DNA of 35,035 nt from Planctomycetota bacterium (GTDB lineage: Bacteria > Planctomycetota > UBA1135 > GCA-002748355). This document shows, piece by piece, positions 27,009 through 35,035 of this stretch; within the stretch, counting starts at the first letter, position 1; each line of letters begins with the position of its first letter. Below the pieces are notes generated by a model. That model worked only from the letters and a program-made list of their open reading frames with translations. It made no database searches and had not been told where the DNA came from. A program made the position numbers and the translations under genes. The stretch lies in the NCBI GenBank assembly GCA_002685965.1, contig NYZE01000036.1:1-35035 (forward strand). Reading direction: 5' to 3'.

Positions 27009-28664
27009 ATGCACTTCTCCCGACAGGTCGCCCCCATCGTCGTCGCTGGCGCTGTGCTCGCAGCAGCGCTGAGTGCGCAAACACCGTTCAAGCGCGAGGT
27101 CGACGAACTCGTTCGCAAGATCTGCGGCACGCCGCCCGTGAGCGAGGGCATGACGCCGGAGAACGCCAAGGAAGCAGCGGTACTGCTACTGGCACTCAGG
27201 CACTGCCACCGCCACTACGATCGCGAGGACGGACGCTTGGTGCGCGAGCCGGTCAAGGTGATCTACGGCGCGCGCGGCAACAAGGGTGTCTTCGGCGACC
27301 TCGAAACCAGCTGCTGGGTCTACCAGGCGCTGCACGACCTCGACGCCAAGCACTACGGCGAGGATCTGGTCGCGTTGCGCGCCACGATCGCCAGAGGTCT
27401 CCGGCTCAAGGGACCACGTCTGGTGCAAGCGCTCAGACCCTACGACGCGGCGACGATTGGCAAGGCGCTTCCCGGTGCAGTCCAGGTTCGGGATGACTTC
27501 TCGAACCTGTTGCTGCTGGTCGCCAGCCAACAGCGCGCCGTTGCCAAGAAACAAAAGCCAAAGTCCAAGGTGCGTCCGTGGCACGCCGTGCAACACAAAG
27601 GGCTCGAGTACCTGCTGAGCAAACAACAAGGCGGCAAGTGGCTCGTGCCCGCCGGACCCAAGGGCGATCTTGTCCCCGACCCGGGCATCTCGGCGCTCTG
27701 TCTCGCCGCTCTGGCATCCAAGCCAAAGGACAAACGCACGAAGGATGAGAACGCAATCCTGAACAGCGGCGTCGACTTCCTGATCGCCTCGCAGAAGCGT
27801 TCCCAGCACGGGTCGTTCTCGTCCTACGTGCCCAACTACGTCACCTGCGCCGCGATCATGGCGCTGTCCCGCGCCGACACCGGTCGCGAGGACGTGCGCG
27901 TCGCGTTGCAGAAGGCGCAGAAGTACCTGCTGATCATCCAGAACATCGAGCACGCGCGCGTCCTGCGCAGCGACCGCGACTTCGGCTCGATCGGCTACGG
28001 CGGCGACCAGCGTGGCGACCTGTCGAACACGCAGATGGCGATCGATGGCCTGCGCGCAACCGGCCTCGACGTGCAGGACGAGGCCTTCGCCAAGGCACTG
28101 ATCTACCTGCGCCGCGCGCAGAACCTACCAGGCAAGGAAGGCTACCGCGGCTCGACGACGCTCGAGGTCGAGGGTCAATCCAAGAAGGTGCGCCTCGAGC
28201 CCGGCAGCGACGGCGGCGCCGCCTATTACCCCGGCAACTCGCCGGCCGGCTACGACGAAACTGCGGGCGGGGCCTACGTGCCGCGTTCGTATGGATCGAT
28301 GACCTACGCCTTGCTCAAGTGCTACATCCTGTGCGGCGTGCCGAAGCAGGACGCGCGCCTGGTAGCCGCGCTCAACTGGTGTTTGTCCCACTACACGCTC
28401 GACGAGAACCCCGGCACCAAGCCAAGCCTCGGCGACAAGGCGAAGCACCAGGGACTCTTCTACTACTACCTCACCCTGGCACGCGCACTCAACCTCGCCG
28501 AGGTCAACACCGTCAAGGGGCGTGACTGGCGCGCCGAGTTGCGCGCCAAGTTGTCGTCGCTCCAGAAAGCCGACGGGTCGTGGATCAACGACAAGAACGG
28601 TCGCTGGTGGGAGGACAACCCGCTCGTCTGTAGCGCCTACGCGCTGCTCGCGCTCAGCGAGTAG
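27009..28664 (+). CDS. Secreted terpenoid-cyclase-fold (squalene-cyclase repeat-like) protein
   Basis: This 551-residue protein carries a signal peptide (MHFSRQVAPIVVAGAVLAAA, cleaved near SAQ). The rest is an alpha/alpha toroid made of prenyltransferase/squalene-oxidase-like repeats: GLEYLLSKQQGGKW, GVDFLIASQKRSQHGSF, AQKYLLIIQNIE, AIYLRRAQN-like ALIYLRRAQN and LSSLQKADGSWIN, each with the typical Q..dGsW-type turn. No DxDD or DCTAE cyclase motif was seen, and the protein is exported, so it is more likely a binding or structural toroid than a terpene cyclase. Proteins of this type are frequent in planctomycetes (recall). Confidence 0.85.
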   Translation: MHFSRQVAPIVVAGAVLAAALSAQTPFKREVDELVRKICGTPPVSEGMTPENAKEAAVLLLALRHCHRHYDREDGRLVREPVKVIYGARGNKGVFGDLETSCWVYQALHDLDAKHYGEDLVALRATIARGLRLKGPRLVQALRPYDAATIGKALPGAVQVRDDFSNLLLLVASQQRAVAKKQKPKSKVRPWHAVQHKGLEYLLSKQQGGKWLVPAGPKGDLVPDPGISALCLAALASKPKDKRTKDENAILNSGVDFLIASQKRSQHGSFSSYVPNYVTCAAIMALSRADTGREDVRVALQKAQKYLLIIQNIEHARVLRSDRDFGSIGYGGDQRGDLSNTQMAIDGLRATGLDVQDEAFAKALIYLRRAQNLPGKEGYRGSTTLEVEGQSKKVRLEPGSDGGAAYYPGNSPAGYDETAGGAYVPRSYGSMTYALLKCYILCGVPKQDARLVAALNWCLSHYTLDENPGTKPSLGDKAKHQGLFYYYLTLARALNLAEVNTVKGRDWRAELRAKLSSLQKADGSWINDKNGRWWEDNPLVCSAYALLALSE

Positions 28665-28670
28665 AACGCG

Positions 28671-29561
28671 TTGAGCAACGCAGCAGTTTCGCCCGCACGT
28701 GCGTGGTTCCGTGGCGCCGACGGTGCGCTCGGAATGCGCATCCACGACGCATGGCACTCGCTCGTGCCGATCCTCGGCGACACGGCCTACGACGAGACCG
28801 CTCGTTTGGCGGATCGCACGCTCACGGCAACCGGTCTCGAACGCCTCGCGCAGCAACTGTCCTCCGAGACCCTGTTGAGCGAAGCTCCCGAGCTTTCGGT
28901 TCCCGTGGCGCACCCAGGCAAGATCCTCTGCCTGGGCAAGAACTATCGCGCGCACGCCGAGGAGTTCGGCGCCGAACCACCGACCGAGCCGATGTTCTTC
29001 AACAAGCTGCCCGAGTGCTTGCTGGCGCCGGGCGGCACCATCGAGCTACCGCCCGGTGTCGGCCGCGTCGACCACGAGGGGGAGCTGTGTTTGGTCATCG
29101 GCGCGGTCGGCCGCGACGTCACGCAAAGCGAGGCAACACACCTCGTCGCGGGCCTGACCCTGATCAACGACGTCACTGCACGGAACCTGCAGAGCAAGGA
29201 CCGCGAACGCCGCTTCCCGTGGCTGCGTTGCAAGAGCTTCGACACCTTCGGACCCTGCGGTCCCTGCGTGATCCCATTCGAAGATGCCTTCGACGACGTT
29301 CGTTCCGACGGGACCCCGGACCTGGCCATCGAAGTCCTGGTCAACGGCGAAGTCCGCCAGAGCTCGCGCACGAGCATGCTCGTGCACCGCATCGCCCCGA
29401 CGCTCGCCTTCCTGTCACGCCACACCACCCTGCGCCCGGGCGACCTGATCGCCACCGGCACACCAGCCGGCGTATCCGCCCTATCCCCCGGCGACACCGT
29501 CGAGGTCCGCTGCGAACGCATCGGCAGCCTCGTCAATCAAGTCGCATCACGCGCGATCTAG
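28671..29561 (+). CDS. Fumarylacetoacetate hydrolase (FAH) family protein
   Basis: The product is 296 residues from a TTG start seven bases after the previous stop; the N-terminal ARAWFRGADGALGMRIHD already fits the family, so later starts are less likely. The C-terminal FAH domain (about 80-295) contains KILCLGKNYRAHAEE, the metal-binding VDHEGELCLVIG (two Glu) and LINDVTARNLQ (Asp), KSFDTFGPCGP, and the end GDLIATGTPAGVSALSPGD. Likely a hydrolase, decarboxylase or isomerase on a 2-oxo acid of aromatic breakdown; the exact reaction cannot be fixed. It ends in CTAG, shared with the lepB stop. Confidence 0.9.
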   Translation: MSNAAVSPARAWFRGADGALGMRIHDAWHSLVPILGDTAYDETARLADRTLTATGLERLAQQLSSETLLSEAPELSVPVAHPGKILCLGKNYRAHAEEFGAEPPTEPMFFNKLPECLLAPGGTIELPPGVGRVDHEGELCLVIGAVGRDVTQSEATHLVAGLTLINDVTARNLQSKDRERRFPWLRCKSFDTFGPCGPCVIPFEDAFDDVRSDGTPDLAIEVLVNGEVRQSSRTSMLVHRIAPTLAFLSRHTTLRPGDLIATGTPAGVSALSPGDTVEVRCERIGSLVNQVASRAI

Positions 29562-30100
29562 AAGACCTGCGCGCGACCGAGCGGCCAGAAGCACGCTCGC
29601 ACCTTGCCGCGGATCGCCGTGCGCGCGACACACCAGCCTTCGCGTGAGTCACTCGACACGGGCCGGTTGTCACCCAGCACGAAGAAGTGGCCCGCCGGAA
29701 CGCGCCAAGTTCCATCGCCGGCGTAGTCGCACACCGGAACGAAGGGTTCGGTCAGGGTCTCGCCGTTGACGAACAACCTACCGTCCTTGAGCTCCACCTG
29801 GTCGTTCGGCAGCCCGATGATGCGTTTGACGTAGTCGACAGTCGGCTCCTTCGGGCAGGTCAGGATCACGACGTCGAAGCGCTTCACCTCGGCGAGCGAG
29901 TAGCTGATCTTGTCGACGAGCAGTCGATCGCCGTCGAAGATGCACGGCTGCATCGAGGACCCACGCACCAAGGAGAAGTTGAAGACGAAGGCGTGGAGGA
30001 TGGCCAGCGCGATGGCGACGCGCAGCAGATCGACGAACAACGTCGACCAGAATCCGTTGCGCTTGCGCCTCTTCGGAACGCCTGCTGTCGGGCCACCCAT
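29558..30100 (-). CDS. lepB: Signal peptidase I
   Basis: This 180-residue membrane protease cleaves signal peptides of exported proteins. One transmembrane helix (about 20-42) is followed by the catalytic Ser49 in RGSSMQP, the general base Lys92 in DYVKRIIGLP, and the family boxes FFVLGDNRPVSSDSREGW and a short C-terminus. It is small for the family, with a single N-terminal anchor, as in many Gram-positive enzymes. It overlaps the FAH gene tail to tail by four bases, both stops lying in one CTAG palindrome. Confidence 0.94.
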   Translation of the reverse strand: MGGPTAGVPKRRKRNGFWSTLFVDLLRVAIALAILHAFVFNFSLVRGSSMQPCIFDGDRLLVDKISYSLAEVKRFDVVILTCPKEPTVDYVKRIIGLPNDQVELKDGRLFVNGETLTEPFVPVCDYAGDGTWRVPAGHFFVLGDNRPVSSDSREGWCVARTAIRGKVRACFWPLGRAQVF

Positions 30101-30169
30101 GTGGCGGCTATCGACAAGCGGGCTACGCCGTCACAAGCGGCGCACCTCACGCCCGGTCGCACCGAGGAC

Positions 30170-30607
30170 TCAGACCTTGGGCGTGCCTCCGAGGAACATG
30201 ACGATACCGGTCACGACAGCCAGGGTCGCCGTGACAACAAAGAGCCAGGCCAAGCGCGCGTGCCGGCGCCGCGGCACGCGACCGAACAGGTGCAACACAC
30301 CGCTCGCGGTCGCAACTAGCGCACCTACTGACGCGCCGTAGGCGAACACGAGGTGAATCGTCAGCGGAACGCGCGGCAGCGTCCAATACGTTCCGACCCG
30401 CTCCGCGAGCAGGACGGCCGTCGCGAGCGACGGTATCGTGATCCCAACCAACACGACATGAGCGCGCCTGCGTCCGGTCTTACCGGTCCAGATATCGAGC
30501 ACGAGCAGCATGACCGTGACGACCAAGGCCGCGATGAACCAGGCATACGGTGGATGACCTTCCGGCCGCTGTCCGGCCATCGCCAACGGCGACAGGAGCG
30601 AGTTCAC
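30170..30607 (-). CDS. Four-helix membrane protein of unknown function
   Basis: The 145-residue protein has four hydrophobic helices (about 22-42, 51-70, 82-107 and 118-140). I do not recognise a family. Helix 3 carries His85 and His106 near opposite ends (LTIHLVFAYG and GVLHLF), a pattern sometimes seen in heme-binding membrane proteins, but this is weak. The GTG start overlaps the stop of tryptophan 2,3-dioxygenase (GTGA), so the two are co-translated. It is followed after 69 bases by lepB on the same strand. Confidence 0.75.
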   Translation of the reverse strand: MNSLLSPLAMAGQRPEGHPPYAWFIAALVVTVMLLVLDIWTGKTGRRRAHVVLVGITIPSLATAVLLAERVGTYWTLPRVPLTIHLVFAYGASVGALVATASGVLHLFGRVPRRRHARLAWLFVVTATLAVVTGIVMFLGGTPKV

Positions 30608-31701
30608 ACCGTGTCGCCGCCGTCCAACCCGCGAAAGGCCAGCAACTCCGGATGTGGCAGCTCCGGCAGTCGCTCGACGCTGAGCAAGAAGCTGCGCCCC
30701 TCGAGCAGTTCGCCGAACACGCGATAGCTCATCGCCGTCTGATCCAGATACTCCACGCCCGAGCTTCCGCCAGTGCCGACGCGGAAACCGATCATGCGTT
30801 CGACCATGCGCGCGTGTCGGAATCGAAACAGGCGCCAGCGCTCCTCGAGCTCGATCACGGCCTCGAGCAGCGTGTAGGGCCAGCGCAGCAGCGGCTGTTC
30901 GCGGTAGGACGCGATGAACAAGAACGCCGCGTGTGGGAGCGCGTCATCACCGAACAGATACCGCTCCAGATCAGCGTGTTGCCCGCTGAGGCGTACTTCG
31001 ACCTCCCGTCGCGCCCCGGCGCTGAGGTTGGGACTACCGCCATGTGACTGCGCCTGGTCGCGACCATACTGCCCGTGCGCATCCATGTAGGCCGCAGCGA
31101 AACCGGGGAACACGCCCTCGACCGGTGTCCTACTGAGCCAGTCGTTGACCGCTTCGCGAAACGACATCTCGGCGCGCCGCGCGTCCAGCCGGCGAAGATC
31201 GTCATCGGACAACATGGACCTGTAGGCCCCCCCGACACTCGCCAGGCGATCCTCCTCCTTGAGCCCTGCCAGAATCTCGAACTCGCGAAACTGCGTCGAC
31301 TGAAACCCCGATGCCGGCAGCAGAAGATCGCGAAACGCGAGGAAGTGCACGCTCGGCATCGTCTCGATCACCGACATCTGCGAGTGCGCCAGTCGCAGGA
31401 TCTCGTTGACGCGACCGAGCAACCCGGTGATCTGCGGGATCACGACTTCGGGCACACTCTCGCCGACCGGCGCGGACGGCTGCCCGAGCAGGTCGCGCGC
31501 CGCCGTCAGCTCGTGCAAGATCTGCTTGAACCACAGCTCGTAGACTTGGTGCACGACGATGAACAGCATCTCGTCATGGTGCGCCAGCGGACGTGGCACA
31601 CCCCCGGCACCGAAGTCGGGTGGACTCTGACAGCCAAGCAGAGTGTCGAGCTGCAGATACGCCGCGTATGAGGGCGTCGAATCGTCGGTCGTCTCCGTCA
31701 C
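30604..31701 (-). CDS. kynA: Tryptophan 2,3-dioxygenase
   Basis: This heme dioxygenase opens the indole ring of L-tryptophan to N-formylkynurenine. The product is 365 residues from the GTG at 31701; a TTG ten codons earlier is possible. Signature blocks: HHDEMLFIVVHQVYELWFKQ with the active-site His51, LLLPASGFQSTQFREFEIL, and FRHARMVERMIGFRVGTGGS in which His296 should be the heme ligand, then SGVEYL. No other kynurenine pathway gene is in the window. It overlaps the four-helix membrane protein downstream and diverges from a secreted-protein gene across about 108 bases. Confidence 0.96.
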   Translation of the reverse strand: MTETTDDSTPSYAAYLQLDTLLGCQSPPDFGAGGVPRPLAHHDEMLFIVVHQVYELWFKQILHELTAARDLLGQPSAPVGESVPEVVIPQITGLLGRVNEILRLAHSQMSVIETMPSVHFLAFRDLLLPASGFQSTQFREFEILAGLKEEDRLASVGGAYRSMLSDDDLRRLDARRAEMSFREAVNDWLSRTPVEGVFPGFAAAYMDAHGQYGRDQAQSHGGSPNLSAGARREVEVRLSGQHADLERYLFGDDALPHAAFLFIASYREQPLLRWPYTLLEAVIELEERWRLFRFRHARMVERMIGFRVGTGGSSGVEYLDQTAMSYRVFGELLEGRSFLLSVERLPELPHPELLAFRGLDGGDTV

Positions 31702-31809
31702 GGCGCGAGAGCCTACGCTAAAACAGCGCAACCGCCTATGATCGGCGCCGGCTTGCGAGACGCGCCAGCGTCAGGCACCACTTCCATATCTCAACACGGA
31801 CCAACTGCC

Positions 31810-32844
31810 ATGCGCACCTTCGTCCTTGCCTGTCTGCTCGCCGCGGCCCCCAGCTTGGCTGGCCAGTGCGCGAGCGGGTCCGTTCTTCTCAAGAACGACA
31901 TCCTCCCTGACAAGCTCGGCGGCAAGTACACCTTCGCCATCGTTCCAGGCCTCTGTGAAAAAGAGGCCGCGATGTCCGTGTTCCAGGTCGGCGGGCCGGT
32001 CAACGTCAACGAGGTCGGCATCCTGTTCGCGCACAAGTTCGCGACCAACGGGATCAAGATGATCGCCGACGTCGAGATCTACGACGGCGCGACCGTGAGT
32101 GCCGCGGGCAAATGGACGCTCGGCCCGCGAGTCTTCCGACTCAGCGACCACAGCACGACCGTCCAGTTGACGACCACGGCCTACAACACCCTCAAGCTGC
32201 CCAAGAAGGTGCTCGTCAAGTCGGGCACGGTCGTCGTCGGCTTTCGCGTGCTCCAGACCTTCGCGGGCGGTTCGTGCCAGTTCGGCTACGACGCCAACCT
32301 CGCGGTCGACTACGCCAACACCTGCAAGCCCGGCATCAACATCATCGACGCGATCGGTCACGGCCCGATCGATCCGATGACCTACCGCGGCTTTGGCCCG
32401 GTGCTGTGCCCGATCTACTTCCGTGGCAGCTGGGTCTTGCGCGCGTGCGTCGAACCGCTCGTGTCGGTGACGTGGTCCGGCAACGCGACGCCCGGCGGCT
32501 TTGTCAGTCTCAAGTACATCGCCCCTGGTCAGCAAGGCGACTGGTACTTCGGCATGATCTCGGGCAGCACCAAGGTCGGATTCCAGACGCCCTACGGCAA
32601 GATTCCGCTCGATCCGGACTTCCTGTTCAGTTGCTTCCTGACGGACTGCCGACCGATCTGGCTCGGCAGCATCGGCACGTTCAACGCGAACGGCGAGGCC
32701 TTCGGCACGCTCGCGATCCCGAACCTCGCCTGGCTACGCAACTCGAACCTGACCATGTACGTCGGCTTCTTCACCTTCGCGATACCGAACCTGACGCCGT
32801 TCAAGAGCATCTCGACACCGAGCCTGCCGATCATCATCAAGTAG
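31810..32844 (+). CDS. Secreted protein with the C-terminal module shared with the FG-GAP protein
   Basis: The product is 344 residues from the ATG at 31810, chosen for its signal peptide (MRTFVLACLLAAAPSLAG, then Gln). The frame is open 24 codons further upstream but without leader features. The middle part (about 20-220) is a beta-rich domain with several Cys that I do not recognise. The last 110 residues, from VSVTWSGNATPGGFVSLKYI through GTLAIPNLAWLRNSNLTMYV to the end, follow the same strand pattern as the C-terminus of the protein at 15920-17398 (short GxF/LxIPN motif, then a gF or WQ turn and a final hydrophobic strand). A cell-surface role is inferred. Confidence 0.82.
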   Translation: MRTFVLACLLAAAPSLAGQCASGSVLLKNDILPDKLGGKYTFAIVPGLCEKEAAMSVFQVGGPVNVNEVGILFAHKFATNGIKMIADVEIYDGATVSAAGKWTLGPRVFRLSDHSTTVQLTTTAYNTLKLPKKVLVKSGTVVVGFRVLQTFAGGSCQFGYDANLAVDYANTCKPGINIIDAIGHGPIDPMTYRGFGPVLCPIYFRGSWVLRACVEPLVSVTWSGNATPGGFVSLKYIAPGQQGDWYFGMISGSTKVGFQTPYGKIPLDPDFLFSCFLTDCRPIWLGSIGTFNANGEAFGTLAIPNLAWLRNSNLTMYVGFFTFAIPNLTPFKSISTPSLPIIIK

Positions 32845-32845
32845 C

Positions 32846-32860
32846 ACGCTCAAGGAGCGT
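32846..32860 (+). terminator. Short perfect hairpin after the secreted-protein gene
   Basis: ACGCTC (32846-32851) pairs perfectly with GAGCGT (32855-32860) around the loop AAG, two bases after the stop codon of the secreted protein. There is no T-tract. It may slow polymerase or protect the transcript end. The rest of the 150-base gap to the next gene shows no clear element. Confidence 0.4.
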
Positions 32861-32994
32861 CGAGATCGAGCCCGTGCGCCCACCAGGCGCGTCGCTGGCA
32901 ATCGCTGGCCTCAGGTTCGCCATCGCCACCGTCATGGCAGAAGCGAACGAAACCTAACCTTGAACTCCGTGCCCGCGCCCCTCACAAGAGCGGC

Positions 32995-33816
32995 ATGGAA
33001 GCTCCCGCCGAGCCCGGAGAAGCGCGCGGCCTCGGCATCACCGCCGTGCTGCTGGCGCCAACGTTCCTGCTCGGAGCCACCTGGCTGGCATGGCAGTCAG
33101 ACCCCGCGGCGCTAGGCAGCGCGCTGCGCCTCGTCGACGTAGTGACCGCGCGCCTGTGGACCGTGTTCCTGTTCGGCGTCCTACCGGGCATCGCCGCCCT
33201 GCTGCTGATCTACCCGCCGGCTTGGCCCACGATCCGCCTCTGGTGGAAGCGCGCCGGCCGTCGCCTCTCCTTCGACCGCAAGGAGGCGCGCGACCTGCAC
33301 CAGCGCCTGGGTGAGTTCGAGAACGCTCGCGGCCTCGAGTCGCTGGGCGAGCTCTATCTCAACGGCGGGCAGGAGCAGTTCGCCGTCGGCCCCTTGATCA
33401 AGGCGGTCGAGCTCGATCCCGAATCGGCGCGGTCGCACTACCTGCTGTCGCGCGCGCTCGTCCGCTTCAGCAAGCTCGAGGACGCCTACGCCTCCGTCTA
33501 CCGCGCGCTCAAGCTCGACCAGGACGTCGCCTTCGGCGAAGCATGGCTGCACGCCGGCGAGATCGCGCTCAAGCTCGGCTTCGACCAGGACGCAGCGAAC
33601 GCGGCAACCCAGCACGAGAAGCGCTTCGGCACGACCATCCGCGGTCTCTACCTGCACGCGCGCGCCGCGCATGCCCTCGGCGACATGGACGAGCGCGGGC
33701 GGGCGCTGACCCGCTTGCTCGAGCTGCCGCCGGAACAGAGCAAGACGTTCACCCCCGAAGAAGCCTTGGCGCGCGCCCGCACCAAAATCGCACGCGCGAC
33801 CGGAAGGCGGCCATGA
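32995..33816 (+). CDS. Membrane-anchored TPR protein
   Basis: The 273-residue product has two hydrophobic helices (about 14-34 and 54-76), then a basic stretch and a soluble C-terminal domain. This holds tetratricopeptide-like helical pairs: ENARGLESLGELYLNGGQEQ, AVELDPESARSHYLLSRALV, YRALKLDQDVAFGEAWLHAG and LYLHARAAHALGDMDERGRA. TPR arrays bind partner proteins. The stop overlaps the ATG of the rhomboid protease (ATGA), so it may present substrates to, or scaffold, that protease (inference). Confidence 0.85.
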   Translation: MEAPAEPGEARGLGITAVLLAPTFLLGATWLAWQSDPAALGSALRLVDVVTARLWTVFLFGVLPGIAALLLIYPPAWPTIRLWWKRAGRRLSFDRKEARDLHQRLGEFENARGLESLGELYLNGGQEQFAVGPLIKAVELDPESARSHYLLSRALVRFSKLEDAYASVYRALKLDQDVAFGEAWLHAGEIALKLGFDQDAANAATQHEKRFGTTIRGLYLHARAAHALGDMDERGRALTRLLELPPEQSKTFTPEEALARARTKIARATGRRP

Positions 33817-34802
33817 ACCGCCCCATCGCCACCTGGATCCTGCTCGCGGGCTACCTGCTCGTGTTCGTGCAGTTCCGGCTGCACGAAGCGGGCCACGACA
33901 ATCTGATCCTGGCGGGCGCCGCGGCGCCCGTGCTCGTGGTCGAGGAACCCTGGCGCCTCCTCACGGCCGCGTTCGCGCACATCGGCATCCTGCACCTCCT
34001 GTTCAACAGCTACTTCCTCTACCACGTCGGGCCGGTGCTGGAACGCGAGCTAGGGATCCAACGCTTCGTGATCCTCTACGTCGTGACCGCGATCGGCGGC
34101 AACGTGGCAACGTGCATGCTCTACCTGCCCGAGCAACTTGGCGCCGGTGGCTCGACGGCTTTGTTCGGCATGCTCGGGGGTCTTCTCGCCATGACGCTGC
34201 GCCACCAGCGCAGCTATCGCGACTTCTTCGACAGTGCGGTCGGCCGCTCGGTGCTGACGATGATCGTCGCTAACCTGGTGATCGGCTGGGTCGTGCCGGT
34301 GATCAGCAACACGGCTCACATCGGCGGGCTCATCACCGGCTTCCTGCTGGTCTTCTACTGCTTCAGGCTGCCCACGGCGGGCGGGCGCCCGATGCGGCCA
34401 ACTCTGCTGCCCGCAGTCGCCACGTGGTTGTTGCTCGCCTCGACGGCATGGTTCGCGACACAGCCATGCACGCGCCTTTGGTATCAGGTGCACGAGAACT
34501 GGACAGCCGAGCGAGAACGGGCCTTCGACGTGCGCCTAGCGGTCGAAGCGCGGGGCTTCTCGAAGGACGCGCTCGACTTCCTCGAGTCGTTGGGCCGCTT
34601 CCGCGACGGACTCGGCAATGCGGCGGACGAAGATCGCCTGCAAGAACTCACAACCGTAGAGACTCTGGTCGCACTCGAATCGGTGGGCATCGCTCGTCGG
34701 ACGTTCCTCGAGTTCTTCACTCGCCTGCAAGCCGGCGACCGTGACGCCTACGAGTCAGTGCCCGAGGACCCGTGGAGCGACACCGCACGCCGCAGTTGGT
34801 AG
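33813..34802 (+). CDS. Rhomboid-family intramembrane serine protease
   Basis: This 329-residue membrane protease has about six transmembrane helices. The rhomboid landmarks are AHIGILHLLFN with His56, His61 and Asn65, the catalytic Ser114 in AGGSTALFG (usual GxSG becomes GGST), and catalytic His169 in NTAHIGGLITGF. After the membrane domain (to about residue 215) lies a soluble helical extension of about 110 residues with no recognised family. Substrate unknown. Coupled to the TPR membrane protein upstream. Confidence 0.92.
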   Translation: MNRPIATWILLAGYLLVFVQFRLHEAGHDNLILAGAAAPVLVVEEPWRLLTAAFAHIGILHLLFNSYFLYHVGPVLERELGIQRFVILYVVTAIGGNVATCMLYLPEQLGAGGSTALFGMLGGLLAMTLRHQRSYRDFFDSAVGRSVLTMIVANLVIGWVVPVISNTAHIGGLITGFLLVFYCFRLPTAGGRPMRPTLLPAVATWLLLASTAWFATQPCTRLWYQVHENWTAERERAFDVRLAVEARGFSKDALDFLESLGRFRDGLGNAADEDRLQELTTVETLVALESVGIARRTFLEFFTRLQAGDRDAYESVPEDPWSDTARRSW

Positions 34803-34828
34803 CACCACGCCTGGCTTGCTCCCAACTC

Positions 34829-34855
34829 GCTTGCTCCCGAGAAGAAGGAGCGAGC
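34829..34855 (+). terminator. Hairpin downstream of the rhomboid gene
   Basis: GCTTGCTCC (34829-34837) pairs with GGAGCGAGC (34847-34855) over nine bases with one G-U pair and a nine-base purine-rich loop. It lies 27 bases after the rhomboid stop and fits a transcription end, although no T-tract follows. A partial copy of the left arm (GCTTGCTCCC) occurs at 34814-34823. Confidence 0.5.
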
Positions 34856-34968
34856 CATCGCCGTGTGATGAGCGGTGCGCGGTCACAAGCCCCCTTTGCG
34901 GCCCTGCCCACGCCAGAGCCAGTGTCGAGAAACGACGCCGATGGCCATGCACTCCTGCCGTCCTTCGG

Positions 34969-35035
34969 TAGAATCCCACGCCCCGGACGGCGTCGTCCGC
35001 CTTGCCATGGCCTTGCGAGCACGGACATGGCGGGG
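34969..35035 (+). promoter_or_regulatory. Possible promoter and start of a gene continuing past the right edge
   Basis: TAGAAT (34969-34974) resembles a -10 box, though no good -35 lies at the right distance. Two ATGs follow, at 35006 and 35027, both open to the edge; the second is preceded by GAGC eleven bases upstream. Too little is visible to call a gene. Confidence 0.2.

Noticed and set aside
27009..28664. Terpene or hopanoid cyclase
   Set aside because: The toroid repeats are present, but no DxDD or DCTAE catalytic motif was seen and the protein has a signal peptide, so a soluble exported non-cyclase is more likely.
34717..35028. Minus-strand frame of 103 codons at the right edge
   Set aside because: It overlaps the rhomboid C-terminus and a hairpin, has low-complexity Arg/Gly composition and no recognisable feature.

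Overview
The window is a dense, high-GC bacterial chromosome segment with a Gram-negative-type cell plan: a lipid A disaccharide synthase, a signal peptidase I and the diaminopimelate pathway are all present. Several traits point to a planctomycete or close relative, which is an inference: two divergent GroELs, secreted FG-GAP repeat proteins with a shared C-terminal module, a secreted terpenoid-cyclase-fold protein, an NPCBM protein paired with a large VWA protein, and a DUF1570-type remnant. I see no rRNA, tRNA, CRISPR array, phage or insertion sequence. Starts are often GTG or TTG, and adjacent genes very often overlap by exactly four bases (ATGA or GTGA).

Layout. Positions 1-3404 (minus) carry an envelope pair: an NPCBM-domain secreted protein followed by a membrane-anchored VWA protein that runs off the left edge. 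Divergent from it, 3662-9364 (plus) is a chaperone cluster: groEL1, groES, groEL2, dnaJ, grpE and an FmdB-like zinc-ribbon protein. Positions 9365-10412 hold a decayed DUF1570-like gene end and a lipoprotein. Positions 10443-13444 (minus) encode the potassium uptake pair TrkA/TrkH. Positions 13525-15829 (plus) encode a PabA/TrpG-type amidotransferase and a two-gene ABC exporter. Positions 15920-18690 (minus) hold an FG-GAP secreted protein and an MFS transporter. lpxB follows on plus (18750-20120).

Positions 20065-26887 (minus) form a long run in the transcription order DUF2064 glycosyltransferase-like, dapC, dapD, dapE, Nudix/metallo-beta-lactamase fusion, GNAT pseudogene, truncated M3 peptidase, M28 peptidase. 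Almost every junction is a four-base overlap, including those of the dead genes. The dapCDE trio supplies the succinylase branch of lysine and diaminopimelate synthesis.

Positions 26918-26977 hold four tandem 15-bp units ahead of a secreted alpha/alpha-toroid protein (27009-28664), followed by a FAH-family enzyme. Next come lepB (minus), a four-helix membrane protein and tryptophan 2,3-dioxygenase (minus), a second secreted protein with the shared C-terminal module (plus), and a TPR protein coupled to a rhomboid protease (plus). The last 230 bases hold a hairpin and possibly the start of another gene.

The most notable points are the groEL-groES-groEL arrangement with atypical GroEL tails and an AC microsatellite, three genes caught in decay inside still-compact operons (about 9.5 kb and 21.2-21.7 kb), the 15-bp tandem CCC/GGG array at 26.9 kb, and the Nudix/MBL fusion in the dap operon. 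No intergenic stretch over 300 bases is without an assigned gene or gene remnant.
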